This document shows, one piece after another, positions 21,223 through 32,070 of a stretch of 64,000 bases of DNA. Under the pieces are notes generated by a model. The model made no database searches, had not been told where the DNA came from, and was given only the letters and a program-made list of their open reading frames with translations. The position numbers were made by a program, and so were the translations under genes. The stretch is from contig DF239800.1 of assembly GCA_000507305.1 (NCBI GenBank), forward strand, positions 61,496 to 125,495, read 5' to 3'. Positions within the stretch are counted from its first letter, which is position 1; each line of letters begins with the position of its first letter. Source of the DNA: Breviolum minutum Mf 1.05b.01. Taxonomy: Eukaryota; Sar; Dinophyceae; Suessiales; Symbiodiniaceae.

Positions 21223-21338
21223 CTTACACTCTGGTAAACTAACATAGCGGCAAATGGATCTGGATTGAAGATGTATTTCCTATTGAAAATAGGGGGATAT
21301 ACCAGCGATCGCTATGTGATCGTTTACCAGAGGGTAAG
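21223..21338. repeat. FB-D foldback element
   Basis: CTTACACTCTGGTAAACTAA and CATAGCG are mirrored by CGCTATGTGATCGTTTACCA and GAGGGTAAG. The core is GAAGATGTATTTCCTATTGA. Confidence 0.75.
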
Positions 21339-21707
21339 ACAATCCATGGGAACTTTGATCCACAGAGTGGGCCGGGCCTGTTGTGTGTGTTGGTTTTTTT
21401 CGTAGTACCCGGCTGGACCCCAAGAACCCATGCAAAAATGAAGGGTTTAATCCTTAGAAATATGGGATATAACCCCTAAAAATGAAGGTTGTGGGTTTTT
21501 ATGGTAAATGGTGGAAACAAGGGAAACTTTCCACTTCTACCGATTTAAAGGTCTCTGATGACTGCCGAACTTCAACAAAAAGGCCCAAAAAACCTTCTTG
21601 GGGAATGGATTAACATCTAGAAAAGTCAGATGTTTGTGGTAGAATTTAGATGGAAAATATTATCATTCCCAAGAAGAATATCTGATTTTTCCACTTGGTC
21701 ATATATG

Positions 21708-21795
21708 GGTGTTTCCGAAAATAGTGGTACCCCCAATCATCCATTTAAATAGGGTTTTCCATTGTAAACCATCCATTTGGATGTATCATCATTTC
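21708..21795. repeat. FB-A element, right end lost
   Basis: GGGTGTTTCCGAAAATAGTG and GTACCCCC start the unit and TAAACCATCCATTTGGATG follows. The right arm is replaced by unrelated sequence. Confidence 0.55.
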
Positions 21796-21892
21796 TAAGT
21801 GGAAAATGATTCATTGAAGAAAGTTGAGCTCCTGAAAATCTAGGATTGCAGGATGTCTTTTCATGAAACTTTCTGCAGGCAAATTTGTGGAT

Positions 21893-21955
21893 GGGATGTT
21901 GACCCCTTGGGGATGGGATGTCGACCCCTTGGGGATGGGATGTCGACCCCTTGAA
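21893..21955 (+). repeat. 22-bp tandem repeat, three units
   Basis: GATGTCGACCCCTTGGGGAT recurs every 22 bases about three times. The unit contains the small palindrome CCCCTTGGGG. Confidence 0.7.
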
Positions 21956-22343
21956 CCAATTTGTACCAGTGGAGAAAGAGTTTGAACGAAAGAATATCGA
22001 CGAATAGATACTCCAAAACATGTGCTTTTTGGGTCGATTAACTCCCATTGTTTTCCTATGGTAGGGATTGTCATCCACCTTACAGTAGGGGTTTATATAA
22101 GTATAGCATCAGGGTTCCCTATGAAAGGTGGGATGAGTTGATCCCCCAATATAAGGAGTTTCATTTAGACCCCAGTACACATGGGCCCTGGAAAAGACAT
22201 GTGATGTTTCCATCAAAAATTGAATGGGACCAGGATTTCATGGAATGTCAACAGGGTTTTGAACGTTGCTCACTTGGATGTTTTTTTTTCTTTTTTTTCT
22301 GGCGATTTTAAGTCACGACTTGTTACCATATATATAGTACGGA

Positions 22344-22467
22344 ATCTCTGAAACTAGCAGGACATAGCCCCCGGATTTTCCATGGTTGGTTCAGATGATA
22401 TATTTCCTTTTGGGGCCCAAAAGGCCTATTTTCAGGTGCGAAACTTGCTGTTAGTTTCAGGGAGTGT
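22344..22467. repeat. FB-E foldback element
   Basis: TCTCTGAAACTAGCAGGACA is mirrored by CTTGCTGTTAGTTTCAGGGA. The inside has GATATATTTCCTTTTGGGGC. Confidence 0.65.
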
Positions 22468-22675
22468 TTCCCTCCAATGCTTCAGTTGGAAAACCTCCAA
22501 ACTACAACGGGCAACCGGCCTAAGGGGGTGGTGGTAGCATCTCCCTCACTCCGTGATGACGATGAGACGAAACCCATGCGTTTTCGGGGAGTGCCTTTTC
22601 GGATCTGGAAGGAAGACTCCTACAAGATGGACTGTACTACGATTCGTTATAAGTGGACTTATGGGGCACCCTATT

Positions 22676-22760
22676 TGTAGGGTGAAATAACCCCAGTTAC
22701 CCATTTATCAAGCCATTTATAAGGGTTATAACTCCATTTATAACGATCGTAGGGGGCCCA
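22676..22760. repeat. FB-L repeat
   Basis: GTAGGGTGAAATAACCCCAG then CCATTTATAAGGGTTATAAC. The same order is found at 43,326-43,410. Confidence 0.6.
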
Positions 22761-22796
22761 CCTTGTAAGGGGAGGGTGAAAATGACAAACCAGCCC

Positions 22797-22905
22797 CTGA
22801 AAAATTTACATGGAACCCAGGGGTCATGGAGGTTTGGTTCAGATGATTTTTTGTTTGCAACATGGGTGAATTTCAGGTTCCATGTTAAATTTTGAAAATG
22901 GTGTA
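22797..22905. repeat. Palindromic repeat related to FB-M
   Basis: AAAAATTTACATGGAACCC at the left mirrors GGTTCCATGTTAAATTTT at the right. The middle contains TTTGGTTCAGATGATTTTTT. Confidence 0.6.
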
Positions 22906-23514
22906 GCCCATTTTTTTCTTTCAAGGGATTTTTCATGATATGAAATCGGGAAGGATTTTTTGCCTACGAATCAACTGATTGTACATTCTTTTTAAAGTTG
23001 TGATTCTACAACTTAGCCTTAAACACATGTCGTACTATAAAAGTGTTTTGGTATGGTTTTGGGAGGTGATGAACTGTCGGACAACCCAGCTTATATCATA
23101 GGGATTACTATGACCCATGAACTAGAAATCCTTATTGAACAAACAAACAACCGATCAATACAATAGCAAAATGATGGTGTGTATCACGGCCTGAAGTGTT
23201 GTTGAGAACTCTCCGTTAAATGCAGCCGTTGTTAAGCACACATTTGATGTTTTTTTTTGTAAGTTGGATGCCATGGACCAAAATGACGTTGACCATCAAG
23301 ATAAAAGAAAAACATCACTTGCAAACATTACACGTCATCTTCGGCTTCCAAGCCATGACATTTTTTTCCCACGTTTTCTAGCGGAAAAGGGTGATATGAC
23401 CACCAAGTTGGAGCGATGAAGATATGCTGTTGGTGGAATTATAGACAAATGTTATGGTCTTCTGTTCAGGAGGTTAAGGTGATATGGAGATCATCTCGGA
23501 TATGATGTGTATAT
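22906..23514. other. Non-coding stretch
   Basis: No gene or named repeat seen. Confidence 0.4.
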
Positions 23515-24015
23515 AATCAATTGTAAAACATATTACACGGTATATATGAATATTTCATGAATATCACATGCATATCATTTGAATATCATATGAATATTAT
23601 ATGAATATTATATGAATAATATATGTGTATTATATGAACAATATATGTGTATTATGTGAATATAAGAGACATATACATATATAGATCCCCAAAGCGTGGT
23701 GGCATTTTCACCACTTCTTGGGATTTGAAAGAAAGTCACACCGATGTCCCTTGAAGCCTCTGTGGTTTGAAGAAGAAAAGGATCATGGAAAGCACCACAT
23801 CGTTTCTGAACCTCCTTCACTTGTTTCTTGAAAGGATGTATATATATATATATACACAGTATATACAAGATACATTTACATATATATATAATATGTATTT
23901 GTATTTATATTTATATTTATGTTTACGTTTAGATTTATGTTTATGTTTATATCTACATGTATTTATATGAATAGGTATTTATATTTACATTTATATTTTT
24001 AAATATATACACACA
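23515..24015. repeat. AT-rich microsatellite region
   Basis: Runs of ATATGAATATTATATGAATA, TATATATATATACACAG, and TTTATATTTATATTTATG-type repeats surround a 150-bp unique core (about 23,680-23,835) that contains TGGTGGCATTTTCACCACTT. Confidence 0.7.
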
Positions 24016-24948
24016 TACATATTCGCTTTTATTTTATCAGAATGTGATTCTGTAATGATTCTTTTTTTGGGTTTTAGGACATGCTTGGTGGGATGTGGCC
24101 TTCCTCCCCTAAACAGTTTCTCCACCTGAGGGCAGGCAAGACTTCTATGCCGCTGGGTCAGCACATGCCATGCGGTTGGCGGTTGGGAGATGTGACGGGT
24201 AGGACATGGTCATTTCAAAAAATCAGAGGGGGAGATAGGAAATATAGCCATCGAAAACTAACCTGGACCCCAAAAATCACCCATACAAGTAGTTGATAGT
24301 TGAAATTCCCCTTCCAAAACCCATCAGTTTTTACGGTCCCTGTTAGGTTTTTTTGGGGAGTGTAGGGTTTCCAGAAATCCATTTTCTCCACGGTGTAGAT
24401 GAGTCAACGTCCTCATTACATCTGAAAGTCTCACAGCACAAATTTCCAACCAATCTTCCGTGTGAAATTTTGGTGAGAATCTCACCTTTGGATTTGATAG
24501 GCATTCTCTATATCATCATCATGCAGATGGAATTTTCCGTTTCCACTTGACAAAAAGGGCCCCTTTCTATACAGTTATGAGTAGAGTTATACGTCCATTT
24601 ATCACTAGTAGGGGCACAATCTTGTAGATGCTGTTTCATCGAAAAACACACCCTTCGCTTTTTTCCTTGTTCCCAAAGCGCCAAGGATCAGACGATGCGC
24701 ATGTTTAGCAAGAATGATATGAACAATCGACACCCAGGAACCTTGGAATCAATCCATCCATCCACGTGGGCCGATCATTGGGCCGTTCGATGTGAAAAAT
24801 TACCCTAGATATGACGGTATATTAGGACCCCCAATCAGAAAGTTTTCGGCTTTCACAGTGGGGGGGGGTCCTATCAAAGGGCCAAAAGCGACCTTTTTGC
24901 GGTTTTGGGGAAGAAGAAAGGCGGCCAAAAAAATCGTTCATCCCATAC
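24016..24948. other. Non-coding stretch
   Basis: A GC-richer patch at 24,100-24,200 has exon-like borders (CTAAACAG before it) but no recognised protein. The rest is unassigned. Confidence 0.35.
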
Positions 24949-25283
24949 TTGGAGGATCATCCCAGGACTCGTAAGTGGGTTAATAACCATGGTTGGTAAG
25001 TCTCATATTTCATGACCTCTGCCATACGTATCTAACACAATTTGAGGTGGAGGGAGTCGAAAAGTCGACCTGCTAGGTGCAGGTGCCTATGACAAGACTT
25101 GCATCCAGACGGCACTGGTGAAACCCGGTTTTTTCCCGGTTAGGAACTGGTTAGGATCGCCCCCATTTATAAACCATTTCTATAGGTTATTTGGAGTCCA
25201 AGAACCCGATCCTTAGGGGACGACTTCAACGATCTTTATGGTGACAAAACCACCTAGGAGTCATGGGATGATCCTCCAAGTAT
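24949..25283. repeat. FB-C foldback element, enlarged by inserted DNA
   Basis: The left end is ACTTGGAGGATCATCCCAGG and the right end is TCATGGGATGATCCTCCAAG. The distance is about 335 bp instead of the usual 140-150, so unrelated sequence sits inside. Confidence 0.55.
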
Positions 25284-25633
25284 GCCAGGATTTGCCCCGG
25301 ATTGCTCCGCATTGGCTGATGTACAAGTGGACCATCAACTGAGGTGAGGAGGATGGGCGGTTGGTGATCCATATTTTCTAAGAATGCTCCAACATACCCC
25401 GAAAGGAACATACCCTGGAAGACCCCCAAAAAAAACCCGAAGCTTAACAGCTTGTTTACCCCTGACAAAAAAATGATGGTCGGAAGACGATCCTTTCCTA
25501 TTGGGATGATATATATATATATATATGTATATGTTTTCAAGGTTTATGTTAGTTTCAGGGAGGGTAAATTACCCATTTTTGGGGGGATGAAGTAATGCAA
25601 ATTGTATGGTAGATTTGAGGGATTTGTTTGGTT

Positions 25634-25738
25634 CTGTTGATGATTCAGAAATCCGGCTAACCAGTTGAGGTTGGTAGTTTATCCCCATGATTTAGAGGGT
25701 TTTATACGTCCCAGCTGGTGTTGGATTTATTTCATCAA
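25634..25738. repeat. FB-B foldback element, right end eroded
   Basis: CTGTTGATGATTCAGAAATC and CGG start the unit. GTCCCAGCTGGTGTTGGATT followed by TATTTCATCAA is the eroded right arm. Confidence 0.6.
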
Positions 25739-25885
25739 AAAGTCAAAGATGTTTTTCAGCATGGGAAGATCAAACCTTGGATAATTACTACAGCTTACGA
25801 AAAACGAAAATCCTATTTGGAAAAAATCCCGAGTGATGCAATCTATCAATCTGTTCATCATTTTTCTACCAGATCTCTGAAGTAT

Positions 25886-25990
25886 TTGGATGTTTCCGAA
25901 AATAGAGGTACCCCAAAATGGAGGGTTTATAATGGAAAACCCTATTAAAATGGATGATTTGGGGGGTACCTCTATTTTTGGAAACACCTA
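25886..25990. repeat. FB-A foldback element (well kept)
   Basis: TTGGATGTTTCCGAAAATAG and AGGTACC are mirrored by GGTACCTCTATTTTTGGAAA and CACC, with AAAACCCTATTAAAATGG inside. Confidence 0.8.
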
Positions 25991-26179
25991 AATTTGCAGA
26001 TGAACGGCACCATGGATGAACTCCTAGGGATTGGCATTTTCGGGGACCCTGAATTTGGAAAAAGCTTGAAAGTGTATCCAAATGTCCTCCCAGTGACAGA
26101 GGATCACCATTTCCCCCACTTGTGTAAGCCATAGTTTCGGCCATTTGGAAGGGGAAAAAACCCCAGGAAGCGGGGACTT

Positions 26180-26234
26180 ACTATCCATGGCTATGAACCA
26201 ATTACGAGTCCTGGGATGATCCTCCAAGTAATGC
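26180..26234. repeat. FB-C right half
   Basis: ACGAGTCCTGGGATGATCCT and CCAAGTA match the right arm of FB-C. No left arm is close by. Confidence 0.55.
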
Positions 26235-26419
26235 CTGGTACAAACCACACCAAACAAGTAGCGGCTTCACATAGCCTCGAATGTGTCCATTGTTTCAGGA
26301 AGGAAATTCAGAGCAGCGACCGCAGCTTCTATGCCAATCCATCGCGAATAGAACTTCAACAAGAAGCCTGCAGGGAAGCCCTGAAAGAGCGAGGGGAGAT
26401 TTCATGAGATTTTTTACAT

Positions 26420-26523
26420 ACCAGGTGATTCAAAGTGACCTTTTCATCCCCTAGTTGGAGGTCACTTAACCATTGAAAAGGGTCACTTACCCATCCCGAA
26501 AAGGTCACAAAGAATTGCCAGGT
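26420..26523 (+). repeat. FB-F element (well kept)
   Basis: ACCAGGTGATTCAAAGTGAC, then GTTGGAGGTCACTTAACC, then GGGTCACTTACCCATCCCGA, ending AAAGAATTGCCAGG. It is partly self-complementary through GGTCACTT and AAAGTGACC words. Confidence 0.75.
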
Positions 26524-27726
26524 AGGTAATTTTTTCGGGACTTAACTGTTGCGAGAAAACAGCCACGTGAAGATGCAATAATTTTTCTTTCAAAAAGGTC
26601 AACAATCCCTTCGCGAAGTGATGATGTTTGAAAAATCCAGCTGAAAAATCCAGCACGTTGATGGTATGATTTACCAGGATGTCGCTTAGCTGTTAGTTTC
26701 AGGGAGGGTAACCTAAGAGGAAGGTGTGGGTTCTCCGGTTTGCCATGCATCATGCAGCCACGCCACGCCATGTCCTGCCATGTCCTGCAGCCATCCACAC
26801 CTTGAGGTTATGAGAATCGCAAGGTGCGGATGGCCTCCATGTCTCCACCCAGCTCGCCAAAGCATAATCGCAGCCGACGAGGTCTTTTGGGGTTGAATTT
26901 TCTTTGGGTGGTGGATGGTTGGCTAGTTTTTTTCCCAGGATTTGCAAGGGTTTGATTAGCACCATCCCAGCCGGTTGGCCCCCTGTTTTTTTTTTTGATT
27001 TTTTTTGGGGACTTTCGGGGGTTCCACCATACATAATCACCGAAAGTTACATGAGAAAAAATCCAAGGCTAAAACATTGACAGGTTAGTATTGTCCCTTG
27101 GTGGTGATTTTTAGGGTTTCTCCAATTTTTAAGTGTTGTTTCAAGTGATTATGGCAAAAAATCGGCTTTTGGGATTGGGCTTGGGGGTTTGCACATCTGG
27201 TGGTTCTTGGGCGAGACTACATTACGTCATATACACAGTCAAAATTTGAAGTGTAAGGAGAAAATCCTGGACCCCTATGACAATTCTGACACCTTACAAC
27301 CACGAAATTTGACATAGATATATTGGAACTCTCCCCCCACACAGTAACAGTCACCTTTTTCCATTATTATTCCATTTTTAGTAGGGAATCCCTATAAACC
27401 TTTATTTGTGACCATTACTGGGTGGGGGGTAGACCACAGCTTCAAGATGGCAGGATATTTTTGGGTATTCCTAGCCTACTTAAATTTCGTGGGGGGGGGG
27501 GGTGATAGATTGGTAGGTCTGGTAGGTGTTGCTGGTTAGATTTGGTATGATGAGGGATGGTGTGATTGGTAGGTTGGGAAGTTTTTTTTGTGACTTCGTT
27601 GTTTTGACAGTCGGAATGGGCACAAACACCTTGCACAAGGGTGACTTTCTTTTGGGATGTTCTGGTATATTTTGGGGAAAGCACGCCCAAAAATAAAGGA
27701 AACCACGACGTTCACACGTGTCACTG
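26524..27726. other. Non-coding stretch
   Basis: It contains an FB-E terminal fragment (CTGTTAGTTTCAGGGAGGG, 26,690), CCATGTCCTGCCATGTCCTG short repeats (26,768) and a long G run at 27,492. No gene is supported. Confidence 0.4.
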
Positions 27727-27875
27727 CTTGGAGGATCATCCCAGTTACTAAGCGGTTAATCGCCATGGTTAATAAGTCCCCTCAGTAAGGTTGTTCCCCC
27801 ATCCAAATGGATCTAAATGGCTTATACATGGGGGTGATCCTCAACCACTTACAAGTCCTGGGATGATCCTCCAAG
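27727..27875. repeat. FB-C foldback element (well kept)
   Basis: CTTGGAGGATCATCCCAG at the left pairs with CTGGGATGATCCTCCAAG at the right. Inside are TAATCGCCATGGTTAATAAG and CCACTTACAAGTC. Confidence 0.85.
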
Positions 27876-28530
27876 TTGGGGGGTCCCGCCATCATATTTG
27901 GCACTGAGGCTCTCGTGGTTCTCAGACCGATTCGATGGAGTTGAGACAGCTGCGACGCAATTCCAGCACAGGTTGGTTAAGTCCGTGGTAGTCCTGGTGA
28001 TTTTTTACCGGGGGGGGGGATGTTTTGTCGGTACGTTTGCCCAGGGATTTTTTGAGGGTTGAACCTGGGGGGGAAATGGATGGCAGTGTATTTTTTTCAA
28101 GCAAATATTTGAAAATGATGATGGTGCAGGGAGACATTTTCTAAAGTGGGTCTTGTTTTGGTGGACAAACCCAGTTGAAAACATTGAGACGTGGCATGGC
28201 ACCATACAATTTTAATGAGAGAGGAAAACATTGAAATATTGAACTTCATTGACTCCAAAACTTTTCTGGGGATTTGTGCCTTTTTAGATTTTCATATTAC
28301 ATATATACATATTTCTTTCAAAGTATTTATGAAGTGGGAATTTCTCGGAAAACTGCCAATTTTTTGTTTATCCCTTTCCAAATCCATCTATTTTGCCATG
28401 TCTCCTGCGCTTCGCTCTGGGGTCAAGAAGTGCTAAGTAACAGTTGTCACCTGGCAATTGGAGTTTGGATGGTCAATTTTCACGGGATGTTATTATTTGT
28501 ATATAAGCAATCATGAACATATGTATGTAC
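27876..28530. other. Non-coding stretch
   Basis: No gene or named repeat seen; there is a G run near 28,010. Confidence 0.4.
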
Positions 28531-28690
28531 CTAGAACCCAAATGGGGCCCCTTGTTTTGATTGGAGTTTAGGCTTTGTTTTGGTGGGTTGACCTTCAAAA
28601 ATAGAGGTCATTGGGGTTCCAGGTATATATTTATACATATATTGAGGCCTGCCTAAACCGTGTATCAGGTGGTAACAAATCTATTGATTT
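28531..28690. repeat. FB-K foldback element plus adjacent dispersed repeat
   Basis: TACCTAGAACCCAAATGG at the left and GGGGTTCCAGGTATATA at the right are near inverse ends. The inside is nearly identical to 30,195-30,303. It is followed by GCCTGCCTAAACCGTGTATC, the complement of the repeat at 10,755-10,785. Confidence 0.7.
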
Positions 28691-28757
28691 TTATGTAGGG
28701 AATCCAAACTTTACCTTCACGATTTCCACTGTTAGGTGTTTTACAAATGGCCCAACA

Positions 28758-28860
28758 TACTGTTGAAGGAAGAATTCCCAAACAACCACCTGGGATGTTT
28801 TAAAACCTCGTACATAGGGATAAACTACCAACTGGTGCAAGATTTCTTCCATCAACAGCA
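28758..28860. repeat. FB-B foldback element
   Basis: TACTGTTGAAGGAAGAATTC at the left, GATTTCTTCCATCAACAGCA at the right. Confidence 0.7.
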
Positions 28861-30189
28861 TATTAATGTATGTAGTCTAATGAAAGCTGGACTTAGCCCC
28901 TGAGTCCAATATTTTCGCTCAGGAATTCAGAACGTTCCTGCAAAGATGTCGGTTTTGTGTTGGGATTTGGACCAAAAAATGTGAGGTGGTCTCAACATAT
29001 GCTTCTCAAATCACCGCGCAGTGTCCACCCGACATTTCTTCAGTACAAAGTGCGGCCCGTGACCGGTTATAAGTTACCCAGTTTTTTTGGAAGGCTATGT
29101 TTGACTCCATTTCTAACAATGGTAGGGCCCATCGACAGTAGGATCATTGAAAGGTCGATCGATTCAACTAACAGCTAGTTGGCATTATAGAAAAAGATAC
29201 GGCTTGGAAGTCCAACCATCCATTTTTTGGTCCGCTTGGGAAAAACGAACTACCTGCCTTTTTTTTGAATAGGAAGGGTAAACAACCTCAGCATCCAAAA
29301 GGATCCAGCATTTTGAAAATGGTGGATCCTTACTACGGGTATATATCTAATATTATTATATATTCATATATACATGATCCCTTTTGCCCATCTTTGATGT
29401 GGACGTTTTTCAACAAAAAAACTCCGGGGGGGTTCGATTCTTCGCATTTGTGCCAGGGTCCATTCACTCACCCAAGAGTGGAACAGGTACGGAGTCGATC
29501 TTTAGGGGTTTACGGCTTTCGCAGGAAAAAAAAGTGGACACATGTTCTTCTACGTGAATGAAGCTTTTTTAAGTGGTATATTAGTATATAATAGTATATA
29601 TATTTCCTCTTGAAGATGGGGACTTTACAGCGAGATATGTTAGTTTAGTATCCATACGTGAAATTTCTAACTTCCTGTAGATTGAAGAATTTTAATTTCC
29701 TTTCTCAGCGGATTTCAAATGGATAATAACGCCTACATGTTCAATAAAGAGTTCTGTGAAATGTTATTTGCATGGTACGAGAGCTGAACCCATGATTCAA
29801 AAAACGGCTTGGAAGATTTGGCAAATTGGAAGATTCCGTTCGTCCCAGCGACGATTCGTCTGTTACAAGTGACCCCCAAAGTCCGGACGCTTTGGATCGT
29901 CTCCCAATTCAACTATTGCATTTTAAAGAGCATCCCCAAAACTGTGAATGTGTGGAGGGACCCTGAAAATAATAGTTGTTTGGCCTGTTTGGACGTTTGC
30001 TACTTCCTTTTGAAACACGGTTTATTTTTGGTGTCTATCTTTAATGTTAGTTAGTGTTATACGTGATATTAATTGGGCTTTCCCCCTTCTCAGCAGTAGT
30101 GAAACCAACTAAGGTTAATGTCGGAATCCACGAGCCTAAAAAATGCAATGTCATCCTGGTGGCGACTAGTATAGGGAAGGGGCCAACCA
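28861..30189. other. Non-coding stretch
   Basis: AT-rich with TATATA runs near 29,340 and 29,585. Open frames at 28,957-29,178 and 29,809-30,054 have no motifs and are not called. Confidence 0.4.
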
Positions 30190-30194
30190 AAGTT

Positions 30195-30303
30195 GTATAT
30201 ACCTAGAACCCAAATGGTGCCCCTTGTTTTGATTGGAGTTTAGGCTTTGTTTTGGTGGGTTGACCTTCAAAAATAGAGGTCATTGGGGTTCCAGGTATAT
30301 ATA
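30195..30303. repeat. FB-K foldback element
   Basis: TATACCTAGAACCCAAATGG to GGTTCCAGGTATATATACAT. The interior TTTAGGCTTTGTTTTGGTGG is shared with 28,531. Confidence 0.75.
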
Positions 30304-30704
30304 CATATATACAACTTGCTGTCGTTGTCACGGACACATCCTGACCCCTCACAAAATCACCGCCAAGTTGCCTGAGGTTTCCTAAAACGCCAAAGCTTAG
30401 AGAACAATACTACAATCTTGCAAGAATGATCTGTTTATTTTGAATAACGGACAAATTAATACCAGTGTTCGCTTTCCAGTCACTGTTTTGATTGTGGTAT
30501 GATGTAGACCCTCAAATGGCTTCGCTTTCTTCGGCTTTTTCTGTGTGTTTTTTTGTGGCAAACGCTGTCATCGTTGCACAGGATCCATGCCATTGTCACC
30601 GAAGAGTGGGGGAGGTGCGGCTATGCGTGGATCGATTTTTTGGACCGAAGTATTTTTTTTGGACGGAAAGAAAGTGGAAAGAAACAAGTTGGTTCTGATG
30701 TACC
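30304..30704. other. Non-coding stretch
   Basis: No gene supported; moderately GC-rich near 30,590-30,640. Confidence 0.35.
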
Positions 30705-30822
30705 CATGTATATATATATATATACCCATGTATATATATATATGAAAATGGATATTTGGACATATCAGTATATGTATATATATATATAGATGTGACAATA
30801 GATATTTGGACACATCAGTTTA

Positions 30823-30854
<32 letters not shown>

Positions 30855-30861
30855 GTTGTNN
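30705..30861. repeat. TA microsatellite ending in unresolved bases
   Basis: Repeated TATATATATA with TGTGACAATAGATATTTGGA-type spacers (unit about 65 bp, two units). Two Ns at 30,860-30,861 mark a likely assembly join. Confidence 0.75.
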
Positions 30862-30975
30862 ACATTGATCCAATATTACTGTACTAAAGATTATCGCCGC
30901 TATCTCTTGGGGCTGGATTCGCAAACCTCAACTTGTTGTTCAACTTTCAGTTTTTTTTTTTCTGGGGGAAATATT

Positions 30976-31086
30976 TCACCCTCCCTGAAACTAACATAGC
31001 ACTTGAAAATGGTTGTTCGGAATTGGAATACTAGTTTCCTTTTGGGATGCCCCCTTTCAGGTGCTGTGTTAGTTTTAGGGAGGGTA
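30976..31086. repeat. FB-E foldback element (type copy)
   Basis: CACCCTCCCTGAAACTAACA and TAGCACTTGAAAATGG are mirrored by CTTTCAGGTGCTGTGTTAGT and TTTAGGGAGGGT. Confidence 0.8.
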
Positions 31087-31328
31087 TTTTAGGCCTCGGC
31101 AATTTTTGTTTTTGGGGATTTTTTCAAACGTCTCGTGACGATGTTTGGGATTGGCAGAAGCTGCAGGCTCTCCTAAGAGTCTTGGAGGCGCATTTGATGG
31201 GGGGCTTTCCTATGGTGCTGGCATGTTCGTAGAAAAAAGGAACATATAATTTAATCAATGATTTAAATAGCTTTTATCTGACCTAAGATATGGCAGATGT
31301 TTTTTTCAGCCGCCATGTATCAAGTAAT

Positions 31329-31446
31329 GGTTAATTGGTGGTTTGGGTTGGTGGTCTGGGATTCTGGGGGCACCCCTTAAGTAGTAATCCCTTTCATTTT
31401 CGGGGATCCAGGAATCCAAACCACCAACCCAAACCGCCAATTAACA
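31329..31446. repeat. FB-G foldback element
   Basis: GGTTAATTGGTGGTTTGGGT at the left mirrors ACCCAAACCGCCAATTAACA at the right. CCCTTTCATTTTCGGGGATC lies inside. Confidence 0.8.
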
Positions 31447-31574
31447 ATTTGTTGAATTTCTAAGTTCCTTATAATCCATCCCACCTGGGGTGATTTTGGA
31501 GATTTCAGTGCGGTGGACTCAGCCAAAGCACTTTCTCATTTACTTCCTACAGTGTCTTCCAGATATATATATAT

Positions 31575-31769
31575 TGTGAAGTTTCAATGTATAGCCATGT
31601 GACCTTTGCTACTCATGCATCACTTCATGGTCCAATGGTATAAACGTTACCATGTGGCAGTTCAAATCCCCTTGGGTTTCACTCAGGTATAACCATATCT
31701 ACGTTGGCCTATCAGGCCTTGAGCATTTGGATCAAAAGGTCGCAGCGTGACCGCTTTTGTTTCTTGGCA
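31575..31769 (+). repeat. 5' LTR of the copia element
   Basis: 195 bp from TGTGAAGTTTCAATG to TTTGTTTCTTGGCA. It is the same as the 3' LTR by eye. It contains TGGTCCAATGG and, 32 bp later, GTTCAAATCC, which resemble the A and B boxes of a tRNA-type internal promoter. Confidence 0.93.
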
Positions 31770-31770
31770 T

Positions 31771-31782
31771 TGGTAGCGGAGC
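31771..31782 (+). promoter_or_regulatory. Primer-binding site (initiator-Met-tRNA type)
   Basis: TGGTAGCGGAGC lies two bases after the 5' LTR. Many copia elements have TGGTATCAGAGC here, complementary to the 3' end of initiator methionine tRNA; ten of twelve bases agree. Confidence 0.7.
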
Positions 31783-32070
31783 ACTGGTGCTCCTGCTGCT
31801 GGTGTGTTTTGCCCTTGCTTCACGGCATTTGTGGCTTGACCCTGGCAGTTGGGAACGTTGATCTGGGTGGTGCAGTTTCTTGCAATTTAGAGCCTGGTTT
31901 TTGCACGAGGTTTCTTTAAGAAACCAGCCGGAAATCGTTTGGTGGGGTACGTTTTATCTCTTGGACGGTTTTGGGAATTCAATACAATTTGTGTGGTGGT
32001 GCCCAATTTTTCATCGCATCTTGAACGGAGCTTGCATTGTTTAACAATTGTTTGCAGTACAGCAGGGGCG

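Noticed and set aside
22048-22680. Two ORFs that read fairly smoothly (22,048-22,311 and 22,477-22,680)
   Set aside because: No recognised family, the second begins at the edge of an FB-E repeat, and no splice pattern links them.
24100-24200. Small exon-like GC patch after CTAAACAG
   Set aside because: Two frames are equally plausible and neither resembles a known protein.
31621-31690. A genuine tRNA gene in the LTR
   Set aside because: A- and B-box words are present, but the acceptor and T stems do not pair.
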